Positions 26,200 to 34,189 of a DNA stretch of 64,000 nt are shown here, piece after piece. The DNA comes from Bacteroidetes bacterium MedPE-SWsnd-G2. GTDB taxonomy: Bacteria > Bacteroidota > Bacteroidia > Flavobacteriales > Flavobacteriaceae. Every line of letters starts with the position of its first letter. The stretch's first letter is position 1. Position numbers and translations under genes: made by a program. Below the pieces are notes generated by a model. The model saw nothing but the letters and a program-made list of their open reading frames with translations. It was not told the origin of the DNA and did not search any database. The stretch spans positions 104,397 through 168,396 of the forward strand of contig MPDE01000007.1 of assembly GCA_001874335.1 (NCBI GenBank), in the 5' to 3' direction.

Positions 26200-26573
26200 T
26201 TTTCCGTTTTAAACAAGCGATCAAGGTTGGCTAACAACCTCAATTCCGATTTACTTTTTTTATTATTACACTCACAGATTTGGCATGCTGAATCATACAA
26301 ATCGGATTCTATTTGTTTTGTAAACAGACTTCTATTTGTCATATAAAATGTTTTAAATTCTATAAAGGCCGATTCTGCGCTAATTCCTTTGTCGTAAAAA
26401 TCCCGGAAACTTAATTCTAATTGGTTTTGATTTAAATTATACTCCCAAAACTTATTGGCCAGTAAAAATTTAATCTCATCAAATTCTTTTTTAGCAATAG
26501 AACCGTCTGTCAACGCAAAGGCATAGACTAAATTTAAAATTGCGAATTCAATTTGATTACTACTTAGTGTCAT
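26196..26573 (-). CDS. Small helical protein, possibly TerB-like
   Basis: A 125-aa protein, predicted all-helical, without signal or membrane segments. FALTDGSIAKKEFDEIKFLL resembles the A-x-x-DG-x-x-x-x-x-E metal-binding pattern of TerB-fold proteins, which is the only family clue. A C-terminal pair of cysteines (CQICEC, residues about 94-99) could be redox active or bind metal, and would be a plausible partner of the coupled thioredoxin. Function is unknown. Confidence 0.7.
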   Translation of the reverse strand: MTLSSNQIEFAILNLVYAFALTDGSIAKKEFDEIKFLLANKFWEYNLNQNQLELSFRDFYDKGISAESAFIEFKTFYMTNRSLFTKQIESDLYDSACQICECNNKKSKSELRLLANLDRLFKTEK

Positions 26574-26590
26574 TCTTATTTCTACTTTCC

Positions 26591-26598
26591 CAAAATTA
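26591..26598 (-). promoter_or_regulatory. -7 promoter element of the TerB-like/thioredoxin operon
   Basis: Minus strand TAATTTTG, an exact TAnnTTTG match, 17 bp before the ATG at 26573. Confidence 0.5.
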
Positions 26599-26727
26599 AC
26601 ACAACAATCCTAAACTTACTATGACATTATTCAGCTTTTTCATCCTATAAAATTGATTTTTAAGAACAAAGAAATGTTAAAATGCGGAATTATGATAGCC
26701 GTCATATTTTAACTACCTATCATAAAT

Positions 26728-26735
26728 TACTTTTG
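26728..26735 (+). promoter_or_regulatory. -7 promoter element that decides the start of the next gene
   Basis: TACTTTTG, an exact TAnnTTTG match. It lies within a longer frame open from 26682, so the ATG at 26772, downstream of the expected transcription start, is the better start. Confidence 0.5.
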
Positions 26736-26771
26736 ATTTTTAAATCTGGTAAGAATTTAATCTTTGATGGT

Positions 26772-27209
26772 ATGGCAATAGATACAATAGTAGAAAACAC
26801 GATTTGGGGAAAACTTCAGCAAATTCACAGCCAAACTAAAACTTTAAAATCAGAATTAAGTTTTATTACTGATGAACATAAGTTTTTTCAAGATTTATTA
26901 AAACCTGTAGATATGCAGATTTTAAGTAAAGACGATTACAATATATATATTGAGATTATCGATGCTATAAATCGTTCTGAAAAAAAAGCAAAACTATTAC
27001 TTCATGAAATTTCATTTAATACAGTAAAGCTTTCAAAACAACTCAAATCTGATATCACAAGTGAAGTTCTTAACGAAGCAGTAACACTATATCAAGATTT
27101 AAAAGTACGAATCGAATATTTTGAGAAACATTACTCTATAATGAAGGAGCAATTATTCGGTTTGATAACATCTAGAATGAAAGTTAGAAAAGAAGAGTCT
27201 ATTCAATAA
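26772..27209 (+). CDS. Small helical protein of unknown function
   Basis: About 145 aa, all predicted helix, with heptad-like patterns (residues about 10-50 and 80-135). It has no signal peptide, cysteines or catalytic motif. It opens MAIDTIVENTIWGKLQQI and ends in a basic stretch (RMKVRKEE). I do not recognise the family. It has its own promoter and terminator, so it is a single-gene unit between the TerB-like operon and pldA. A coiled-coil scaffold or regulatory protein is possible. Confidence 0.6.
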   Translation: MAIDTIVENTIWGKLQQIHSQTKTLKSELSFITDEHKFFQDLLKPVDMQILSKDDYNIYIEIIDAINRSEKKAKLLLHEISFNTVKLSKQLKSDITSEVLNEAVTLYQDLKVRIEYFEKHYSIMKEQLFGLITSRMKVRKEESIQ

Positions 27210-27231
27210 CTTAAACCTAACTTCCTTAAGG

Positions 27232-27261
27232 CGTTTTAATTTATTTTAAAGCGCTTTTTTG
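27232..27261 (+). terminator. Intrinsic terminator
   Basis: GCGTTTTAA (27232-27240) pairs with TTAAAGCGC (27247-27255) with one G-T pair, then a run of T. It faces the convergent pldA gene. Confidence 0.7.
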
Positions 27262-28197
27262 TTACCACTCTATTAAAGATACCCCGAAACCAATAGTGGT
27301 TTGTTTATGGTTAAAGTCGATCATACTTTCACCGTAACCATGAAAAATTTGAAGTTGTAATTTTACTATATTAGGAATGGTATAGACATAATCAACCTGA
27401 ACACTACCTCTATTATCACTACCATCATTTAATGAATGCCTACCAAAACAACTTATATTATGTCTTTTTTTGCGATAACTAACTAAGGCATCTGCTCTAC
27501 CTAAATAATTTGCCATTCCCGGGTTGTCATTAAGTTCGGAATCTTCCGGTAGTCGCCACTGTGCTTTTACAATAAAACTCCAATCCTCCAATTCCCATCC
27601 CGTATGCAAAATTACCCGATTCCAGCTTCTTGATATGGGATTAGAACGACCGTTACTTTGATGATTAAATGACAAGCCTGTATACACCCAATTTAAGTTG
27701 CCCCACTTAATAGGCATCTCTTTTATGATAATAAACTCAGGTTGGTAATTAGTTTCTCTAAAAGGCCTTGATATGTCTGGACTATACAATTGCCACCAAG
27801 AGGTTTGTGTGTAAGCTAACCATAAATCAACCCCTATTGCTCTGGTCCATTCTTTTTTTAAAAACCTTGTTTTAAAACTCACTTGAAATTTTAGCTCAAC
27901 ATCCTCATACGGCAAAGGGTCTCCTACCACATTATTAGGATTATCGCTAGTAGGCTGCACATTTCTGTCACTTGTGTAGTTACCAAACAACATATATACA
28001 GGTTTGTAAGGCAATATTTTTAATGGCCCTTTAGTTGGAGTAGAATCCATCTCCCAACGCTCTGTAATACTTTCATAATCTAGGGATAACAATGATGAAT
28101 TATTATTCTTTTGGTTTTGGTCTTGATCTTGACTCAAGCAAAATCTTGTAAAAAAACAGCAAAACAACAATATCAAATAACTATACTTAATTTTCAT
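27262..28197 (-). CDS. pldA: Outer membrane phospholipase A1
   Basis: Calcium-dependent outer membrane phospholipase (OMPLA), 311 aa with signal peptide (about 1-23). The catalytic pair is in NHQSNGR: His179 and Ser181, with the following RSWNR giving the Asn of the triad. YTQTSWWQ is the conserved strand preceding it. The barrel ends in Trp. It hydrolyses misplaced phospholipids in the outer leaflet, normally as a dimer after envelope damage. The start is ATG 28197 rather than TTG 28200. Gln/Asn-rich residues between about 23 and 33 are probably a linker. Confidence 0.93.
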   Translation of the reverse strand: MKIKYSYLILLFCCFFTRFCLSQDQDQNQKNNNSSLLSLDYESITERWEMDSTPTKGPLKILPYKPVYMLFGNYTSDRNVQPTSDNPNNVVGDPLPYEDVELKFQVSFKTRFLKKEWTRAIGVDLWLAYTQTSWWQLYSPDISRPFRETNYQPEFIIIKEMPIKWGNLNWVYTGLSFNHQSNGRSNPISRSWNRVILHTGWELEDWSFIVKAQWRLPEDSELNDNPGMANYLGRADALVSYRKKRHNISCFGRHSLNDGSDNRGSVQVDYVYTIPNIVKLQLQIFHGYGESMIDFNHKQTTIGFGVSLIEW

Positions 28198-28457
28198 CAA
28201 AAGGAATTTAAAATTATATCACTCCGAAAATAAACATAAAATTCAAACCAAACTCGTAACCAACTGGTTTTAAGGATTAAAGCCCACTAAATTTAGCCCA
28301 TTCTGTAATTATGAAAACAGAGATCAATAAAATCTTGGATTCATGGCTAATACTTTAAAAATCAATCTCCTTTATTAATTTCCAACCTAACTGCCTGATG
28401 TAGTAAAAGTTAAACACAGCTATAGGAATTTTCTTTTATAAAACTCAAATTTTACGC

Positions 28458-28465
28458 TACATTCG
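28458..28465 (+). promoter_or_regulatory. -7-like promoter element
   Basis: TACATTCG, one base from TAnnTTTG, 17 bp upstream of the ATG at 28483. The rest of the 285-bp gap (28198-28482) between divergent pldA and this gene shows only an isolated ATG at 28311 with 14 codons. Confidence 0.4.
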
Positions 28466-28482
28466 CACTTCAAAATAAATCG

Positions 28483-29706
28483 ATGAAATCTAAATTACTC
28501 CTCCTTACCTTTCTGCTTTTCAATTTTTCACTTACCGCACAAATCTCATTTGAACCGGGTAAAATTGTATTAAACAGTGGCGAAACAATTGCTTGTTTAA
28601 TCAAAAACTACGATTGGTCCAATAACCCCTCTGAAATTACTATAAAAAAAGAAGACAAAGGAATTGAAGAAAAATTTGCAATAAAAGACATTAAAGCATT
28701 TGAAATTACAGAAGTTTCAAAATTTGTTCGAGCAACAGTCGACATAGATAAGTCGAGCAATATGCCAAAAGATATTGATTATGAAAAGCAACCAAAATTC
28801 GAAAAAGAACGTGTTTTTCTGAAAGTACTAATCGAAGGAACTGCATCTTTATATTATTACAGAGACGGCAATATGATTAGGTATTTTCATCTTACAAAAA
28901 ACCAAGTGATTAAGCAGTTGATTCATAAAAAGTACTTAAAGGGTAATGCAGAAGTTTATGAAAACAACCATTACAAACAACAATTATGGAATAGCTTTCA
29001 AAATTCGTGCATTAAACAAAATCAAATTGTTAATGCCGATTATCGAAAAAAATCACTTGAAAAACTATTCAACGCTTACAATACATGCGAAGATGCTAAT
29101 TACGTAATCAAGGAGAATACTCAAAATAAATACAATTTTAATTTGGGTCTAAAAGCTGGAGTTCAATTCAATTCGTTATCAATGAACAATCAGGAATCTG
29201 GCCATAATTTTGACACCAATTGGGACAAAGAAACCAGTTTTAGAATAGGATTAGAAGCCGAGTTAGTCTTTCCCTTTAATAAAAATAAATGGGCTGCATT
29301 TATTGAACCGACGTACCAATCTTACTCTTCTGAAAAAGAAATTATTTACTACAATAGCTTTTCTATAATTAAGACCGCAATCATGACTATTGATTACAGC
29401 TCTATAGAAATTCCTATTGGATTTAGACACTATATGTTCCTAAACGAAAACTCAAAATTATTTTTGAATTTAGGTCTTAAGGCCGACTTAACAATAAAAG
29501 GTGACCTACACTCAGATCCAGAAAATTTAGTGGATTTAGACATTTCATCTCAAACCAATATCGTTTTTGGATTTGGTTATAAGTTTAAAGATAAATTTAG
29601 TGCAGAAGTAAGAATGCAAACAAATCAAGAGTTACTTGGAGATTATATCTCATGGTACTCTGACTATTCTGGCACAGCAATAATTTTTGGATATCATTTT
29701 CTATAA
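28483..29706 (+). CDS. Secreted outer-membrane beta-barrel-like protein
   Basis: A 407-aa protein with a signal peptide (about 1-19, ending LTAQ). The first half (about 20-210) is a soluble domain: LNSGETIACLIKNYDWSNNP then KDIKAFEI suggest a small beta-rich sensor-like domain common in Bacteroidota hypothetical proteins. The second half begins YNFNLGLKAGVQFN and continues with alternating strands ending in an aromatic/hydrophobic tail (GYHFL), as in PorT-like OMP_b-brl families. No enzymatic motif. Function is unknown. Confidence 0.78.
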   Translation: MKSKLLLLTFLLFNFSLTAQISFEPGKIVLNSGETIACLIKNYDWSNNPSEITIKKEDKGIEEKFAIKDIKAFEITEVSKFVRATVDIDKSSNMPKDIDYEKQPKFEKERVFLKVLIEGTASLYYYRDGNMIRYFHLTKNQVIKQLIHKKYLKGNAEVYENNHYKQQLWNSFQNSCIKQNQIVNADYRKKSLEKLFNAYNTCEDANYVIKENTQNKYNFNLGLKAGVQFNSLSMNNQESGHNFDTNWDKETSFRIGLEAELVFPFNKNKWAAFIEPTYQSYSSEKEIIYYNSFSIIKTAIMTIDYSSIEIPIGFRHYMFLNENSKLFLNLGLKADLTIKGDLHSDPENLVDLDISSQTNIVFGFGYKFKDKFSAEVRMQTNQELLGDYISWYSDYSGTAIIFGYHFL

Positions 29707-29764
29707 GAAACACTCTTCTATTTAAAATGCAATAGCAGCTAACAAATAACACTAACAAACTATA

Positions 29765-30451
29765 ATGGAAAGATCTCAACAACTTGAATTTTGCAACACA
29801 TGCACTAAAAGAAAATTAGACCTTAGTCAAGGTGTAATTTGCTCACTAACTGACAGACCCGCACAATTTGAAACAGAATGCACCGACTTCGTAAAAGATG
29901 AATCTGTAAATACTGTAATTGTTGATGAAGATGCCGATTTATCATTAGAAGATGCAAAACAACATTTCACAGAAAATGATATTCTTCAATTAAAATCGGA
30001 GCAAAATTTTGAGCTCGCTTTAATTACCGGTGCCATAGCCAGTATTTTAGGTGCCGTTTTATGGGCAGCAGTCACCGTAGCTACCGAATATCAAATTGGA
30101 TATATGGCCATAGCTATAGGTTTTCTTGTTGGTTACTGTATTAGATATTTTGGAAAAGGAATTGATGATAAATTTGGATACGCCGGAGCATTCTTCGCTT
30201 TACTTTCTTGTTTACTAGGAAATTTTCTAACAATAATTGGATTTGTAGCGAGCTATGAAGATATTTCATATATAGAAACCTTTACCATTATAGATTATAG
30301 CTTAGTCCCTGAAATCTTGGCTGAATCTTTCTCCCCAATTGACCTTTTATTTTATGGATTAGCAGTATATGAAGGTTATAAATTTTCATTTAGAAAGTTT
30401 ACAGAAGAAGATATTGAAAACCTAAAAAACACAAAACAAACTCAATTATAA
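29765..30451 (+). CDS. Membrane protein with N-terminal Cys-rich (zinc-ribbon-like) motif
   Basis: A 228-aa protein. Residues 8-42 contain C10-x2-C13, C26 and C39 in a compact, polar context (FCNTCTKRKLDLSQGVICSL), consistent with a small zinc-binding knuckle on the cytoplasmic side. An acidic linker follows, then about four transmembrane helices (roughly 80-105, 110-128, 138-160, 180-208). I know no defined function. The DUF805 gene begins 16 bp after it, so they are probably cotranscribed. Confidence 0.78.
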   Translation: MERSQQLEFCNTCTKRKLDLSQGVICSLTDRPAQFETECTDFVKDESVNTVIVDEDADLSLEDAKQHFTENDILQLKSEQNFELALITGAIASILGAVLWAAVTVATEYQIGYMAIAIGFLVGYCIRYFGKGIDDKFGYAGAFFALLSCLLGNFLTIIGFVASYEDISYIETFTIIDYSLVPEILAESFSPIDLLFYGLAVYEGYKFSFRKFTEEDIENLKNTKQTQL

Positions 30452-30467
30452 CCCTAAATTATTTACT

Positions 30468-30851
30468 ATGAATTGGTATATACATGTACTTAAAAATTAC
30501 GCAAACTTTAACGGACGTGCAAGACGAAAAGAATACTGGATGTTTCTGCTCATTCACCTTATAACCTATTTTTCTCTTGCTATAATACAAACTGTTTCCA
30601 TTTTAAACAATGGCCCAACACTTCTTTTTAGCCTGTTAACAGCAATCTATCTAATTGGAATTATTATCCCATCTATAGCAGTTGCAGTAAGGCGAATGCA
30701 TGATGTAGGCAAAAGCGGATGGTATATTTTAATTCCTGTTTATAGTCTCGTTTTAGCGGTGACAGGTGGAGATTCTGGACCAAATAATTATGGAAAAGAT
30801 CCTAAAGGAAATTCGCAGGATATAGAAGAAATTGGTCAACCACTACAATAG
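30468..30851 (+). CDS. DUF805 family inner membrane protein
   Basis: A 127-aa protein with about three transmembrane helices. DUF805 marks are FNGRARRKEYWMF at the N-terminus, AVAVRRMHDVGKSGWYILIP in the middle and GPNNYGKDP near the end. The family is widespread (YhaH-like) but its function is not known. It is preceded by the zinc-ribbon membrane protein and followed by a terminator. Confidence 0.92.
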   Translation: MNWYIHVLKNYANFNGRARRKEYWMFLLIHLITYFSLAIIQTVSILNNGPTLLFSLLTAIYLIGIIIPSIAVAVRRMHDVGKSGWYILIPVYSLVLAVTGGDSGPNNYGKDPKGNSQDIEEIGQPLQ

Positions 30852-30862
30852 GCAAATTAAAT

Positions 30863-30893
30863 AAAAGTCCAAGCAGTTGCTTGGGCTTTTTTG
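30863..30893 (+). terminator. Intrinsic terminator after the DUF805 gene
   Basis: GTCCAAGC pairs with GCTTGGGC around AGTT (one G-T pair), followed by TTTTTT. It lies inside an open frame that starts at 30877, which supports the later start of the GH30 gene. Confidence 0.85.
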
Positions 30894-30939
30894 TTACATT
30901 TTATTCGTAAATTTAAGTTTCATTTTATATACGTTTATT

Positions 30940-32412
30940 ATGCAAAAATTTCATGTGTTAGTTTTTATTATATCATCACTATTTTTCTCTTGTGGTGAGG
31001 GTCAAAAACAAAAAGTTGAAGTCAAAAAAATAGAAACTATTGATTTAAACGGGGCTACTGTAAAAATATATACCACTGCAAAGGATACCGATTTACGACT
31101 TACACAAACTCAAAAAACTAAATTTGAATTTGCTGAACAACCGAGAGAAGATCAAAATTCAATTTTTGTAAATCCCAACCATAAATTTCAAAATTTTATT
31201 GGGATAGGAGGTGCAATTACAGATGCTTCTGCTCAGGTATTCGCAAAACTATCACCTGAAAAACAAGAGGAGCTACTAAACGCCTATTTTGGACCATCTG
31301 GTAATAATTATTCTATTATCAGAACATCTATACATAGTAGTGATTTTGGCACTGAAAGTTTCACCTATATCGATGAAGGCGATACTGAACTAAAAACATT
31401 CTCAATCGCGCATGATCGCACCTACAGGCTACCAATGATTAAACGTGCTATTGCAAATGCTGGCGGAGACATGCTATTTTACATGAGCCCCTGGAGTCCT
31501 CCTGCATTTATGAAGGATACAAAAAACATGCTTCAAGGCGGTAAACTACTTCCTGAATTTTATGACAGTTGGGCCATGTACTTTGCTAAAACTATAAAAG
31601 CTTATGAAGCCGAAGGTATTCCGGTTTGGGGGGTAACAATTCAAAACGAACCTATGGCAGTGCAACGTTGGGAATCCTGTATTTATACCGCTGAAGAAGA
31701 AAGAGATTTTTTAAAAAACCATCTAGGGCCAACATTAGAACAGGAAGGCTTAGGTGATAAAAACATAGTGGTATGGGATCACAACAGAGACTTATTAGCA
31801 CACAGATCAAACACAATTTTTGACGACCCAGAGGCAGCAAAATATGCTTGGGGTACAGGATTTCACTGGTATGAAAACTGGAGAGGAGGCACTCCCAATT
31901 TTCAAGCCTTAGCCAAAGTAAAAGAAGCCTTCCCAGACAAACAACTGCTATTTACAGAGGGTTGTAATGAAGGTTTTAAAACCGAAAAACTTCAATATTG
32001 GCCTAATGCAGAACGTTACGGCACATCCATGATACATGACTTTAACAACGGAACTGCTGGCTGGACAGATTGGAACATTCTCTTAGACGAAACTGGAGGC
32101 CCAAACCATGTCAACAATCTTTGTTTTTCACCAATTCATGCCGATACAACCTCAGGTGAATTAATTTATACACCATCTTATTATTTTATTGGTCATTTTT
32201 CGAAATTTATTAAACCTGGCGCAAAACGCATAAGCACAACTTCAAGTATTTCCTTTTTAGAAAGCACTTCATTCCAAAATGAAGACGGGTCATTCTCGAC
32301 AGTTGTTTTGAATAAAACAGAATCTGAGTTATCCTATAAGCTGTATATAGGCGTTGATTCTGCAATAAGTATTACCATACCACCAAGAGCCATTCAAACC
32401 ATAGTTTACTAA
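30940..32412 (+). CDS. Glycoside hydrolase family 30 lipoprotein (glucosylceramidase / beta-1,6-glucanase type)
   Basis: About 490 aa. A lipoprotein signal ends FFSC. The (beta/alpha)8 domain carries the proposed acid/base Glu237 in TIQNEP and nucleophile Glu340 in LLFTEGCNE. Other GH30 segments are GGAITDASAQVFAKLSPEKQ, RTSIHSSDF, MSPWSPPAFMKD and the C-terminal beta-sandwich with YYFIGHFSKFIKPGAKRI. GH30 enzymes cleave glucosylceramide, beta-1,6-glucan or similar beta-glucosides; specificity is not readable. ATG 30940 opens the signal, while the longer frame starts in a terminator. It is coupled by 6 bp to a sugar symporter, suggesting surface hydrolysis followed by glucose uptake. Confidence 0.93.
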   Translation: MQKFHVLVFIISSLFFSCGEGQKQKVEVKKIETIDLNGATVKIYTTAKDTDLRLTQTQKTKFEFAEQPREDQNSIFVNPNHKFQNFIGIGGAITDASAQVFAKLSPEKQEELLNAYFGPSGNNYSIIRTSIHSSDFGTESFTYIDEGDTELKTFSIAHDRTYRLPMIKRAIANAGGDMLFYMSPWSPPAFMKDTKNMLQGGKLLPEFYDSWAMYFAKTIKAYEAEGIPVWGVTIQNEPMAVQRWESCIYTAEEERDFLKNHLGPTLEQEGLGDKNIVVWDHNRDLLAHRSNTIFDDPEAAKYAWGTGFHWYENWRGGTPNFQALAKVKEAFPDKQLLFTEGCNEGFKTEKLQYWPNAERYGTSMIHDFNNGTAGWTDWNILLDETGGPNHVNNLCFSPIHADTTSGELIYTPSYYFIGHFSKFIKPGAKRISTTSSISFLESTSFQNEDGSFSTVVLNKTESELSYKLYIGVDSAISITIPPRAIQTIVY

Positions 32413-32418
32413 TCTCCT

Positions 32419-33813
32419 ATGAGTAAGAAGTCATTTCTAATTACAATTGCCGCAATCTCATCGTTGGGAGGATTATTATTTGGGTTTGACACAGGCGTCA
32501 TTAACGGGGCTCAATTCTATTTAAGTAAGCATTTTGAATTAGATGCTGTAATGAAAGGTTGGGTAGTAGGCAGCGCCCTTTTAGGATGTTTAATTGGCGC
32601 ATTAATAGCCGCGCCTTTAAGTATTAAATTAGGAAGAAGAAATTCTTTAATTCTATCGGCATTATTGTTTAGTCTTTCGGCTTGGGGTTCTGGATTGCCA
32701 AGCTTTTTACCAGAATCGATTAGCTTGCTTGTTGCTTTCAGAATTATTGGTGGCCTAGGCATTGGGATCGCTTCTATGAATACCCCCATGTATATTGCCG
32801 AAATTTCTCCTGCCGAGCATAGAGGTCAATTTGTAAGTTATTATCAACTTGCCGTTGTAATTGGATTTTTCGCAGTGTTTTTGGTGACTTACTTTATTGG
32901 AAACAGCCTTACCGAAGTAGAAAATATAAGTTTTGGATGGAAACATATGTTTTGGTCTGAATTGGCACCAAGTTTACTTTTTCTCATACTTCTATTTTTT
33001 GTACCCAAAAGCCCAAGATGGCTGTGCCTTAAAGGTAAAACAAATGAAGCTTTAAGAATATTAGAAAAACTACATCCAAAAGAACGAGCAAAATTAGAAT
33101 TAAATGAAATATCAGCATCTTTAGAATCATCAGAGTCTGGAAGTTCTGGCTTAAACCTGACTAAAATAGGAATCACAATTATAGTGATTGGATCTATTTT
33201 TTCGGCACTTCAGCAATTTACTGGTATCAACGCAGTATTATACTATGGTGCCGATATTTTTGAAAAAGCTTTAGGTTTTGGCAAAGAAGACATACTTCAA
33301 CAACAAATATTATTAGCCTTCGTAAATTTAATTTTCACTTTTTTAGCTATGTTTACAGTGGATAAAATTGGACGAAAACCTCTTGTATATATTGGTTCTG
33401 CGGGAATGATTACAGGCTTTTTATTATTAGGTGTAACCATTCAAACAAATGCAATTGGGGTACTTTCCTTAATTGGCGTATTATTATTTATTGCTTCCTT
33501 TGCAATGTCTATGGGGCCTGTTGTATGGATTGTTTTATCCGAAATGTTTCCAAATAAAATTAGAAGTGTAGCTATGTCTGTTGCTGTAGCTGTTCAGTGG
33601 GCTGCAAACTATCTTGTAACACAAACTTTTCCTATTGTAACGGATAGCGAATTAAACAATAACCAACCTTGGAATGGCGCTTTACCTTACTATATTTTTA
33701 TTGTATTTATTATCGTGATTATAGGCTTCACTTATAAGTACATTCCAGAAACTAAAGGAAAATCGTTAGAGGAGTTAGATGACATGTGGGATTCGCGATT
33801 AAAAAAGCAATAA
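32419..33813 (+). CDS. Sugar porter family MFS transporter
   Basis: A 464-aa, 12-helix sugar/H+ symporter. Family signatures present: GFDTGVINGAQ in helix 1, GRR-x3 after helix 2 (IKLGRRNSL), the PKSPRWL variant of PESPRYL, QQFTGINAVLYYG in helix 7, DKIGRKPL, and PETKGKSLEEL at the C-terminus. The QQ-x-TGIN sugar-binding motif suggests a hexose such as glucose. It lies 6 bp after the GH30 gene in the same operon, which supports glucose as substrate. No terminator was recognised after it. Confidence 0.95.
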   Translation: MSKKSFLITIAAISSLGGLLFGFDTGVINGAQFYLSKHFELDAVMKGWVVGSALLGCLIGALIAAPLSIKLGRRNSLILSALLFSLSAWGSGLPSFLPESISLLVAFRIIGGLGIGIASMNTPMYIAEISPAEHRGQFVSYYQLAVVIGFFAVFLVTYFIGNSLTEVENISFGWKHMFWSELAPSLLFLILLFFVPKSPRWLCLKGKTNEALRILEKLHPKERAKLELNEISASLESSESGSSGLNLTKIGITIIVIGSIFSALQQFTGINAVLYYGADIFEKALGFGKEDILQQQILLAFVNLIFTFLAMFTVDKIGRKPLVYIGSAGMITGFLLLGVTIQTNAIGVLSLIGVLLFIASFAMSMGPVVWIVLSEMFPNKIRSVAMSVAVAVQWAANYLVTQTFPIVTDSELNNNQPWNGALPYYIFIVFIIVIIGFTYKYIPETKGKSLEELDDMWDSRLKKQ

Positions 33814-33876
33814 ACACCCTTACAATTTATTGCATTAAAAAAGGCTATGAACAACGAATTAGTAAATATTTAAAAC

Positions 33877-33906
33877 AAAAAAAGCCTTACATTCCTGTAA
33901 GGCTTT
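33877..33906 (-). terminator. Terminator of the tRNA transcript
   Basis: On the minus strand AAAGCCTTACA and TGTAAGGCTTT form an 11-bp stem around GGAA, then a T run. It follows tRNA-Leu. Confidence 0.9.
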
Positions 33907-33908
33907 CG

Positions 33909-33992
33909 TACTGAAGGCGGGACTTGAACCCGCACGGGCTAATGCCCATTGGATTTTAAGTCCAACGTGTCTACCAATTCCACCACTTCAGC
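33909..33992 (-). tRNA. tRNA-Leu (anticodon TAA)
   Basis: On the minus strand the 84-nt molecule has acceptor arms GCTGAAG/CTTCAGT (G1-U72), an anticodon stem TTGGA/TCCAA with loop CTTAAAA (anticodon TAA, reading UUA), an extended variable arm (GGGC/GCCC region) and the T loop GGTTCAAGTCC. The discriminator is A and no CCA is encoded. A class II tRNA with a long variable arm confirms Leu. It shares a transcript with the tRNA-Gly upstream. Confidence 0.96.
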
Positions 33993-34016
33993 GCTTTGGT
34001 ATATTTTTAGGTTTAG

Positions 34017-34088
34017 AGCGAAAGACGGGATTTGAACCCGCGACCCCCACCTTGGCAAGGTGATGCTCTACCCCTGAGCTACTTTCGC
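34017..34088 (-). tRNA. tRNA-Gly (anticodon GCC)
   Basis: On the minus strand, acceptor GCGAAAG/CTTTCGC, D arm GTAGCTCAGGGGTAGAGC, anticodon stem CACCT/AGGTG with loop TGCCA region (anticodon GCC) and T arm CGGGTTTGAACCCG. 72 nt including the discriminator U; CCA is not encoded. 24 bp upstream of tRNA-Leu. Confidence 0.96.
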
Positions 34089-34189
34089 AAAGTATGTATT
34101 TTTATGAACGTTTTGTTTCAATTGCGAGTGCAAATTTAATACTATTTCTCATATTCCAAAGCCTTTTTATTAAAAAAATTAATTTTTTT

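Noticed and set aside
28311..28355. Fourteen-codon ORF (ATG 28311) in the pldA intergenic region
   Set aside because: Too short to support and without a following coding region; could be chance or a relict.
33909..34088. tRNA pair as a possible attachment site for an island
   Set aside because: No integrase, direct repeat of a tRNA end or foreign gene block is near; both neighbours are housekeeping genes.
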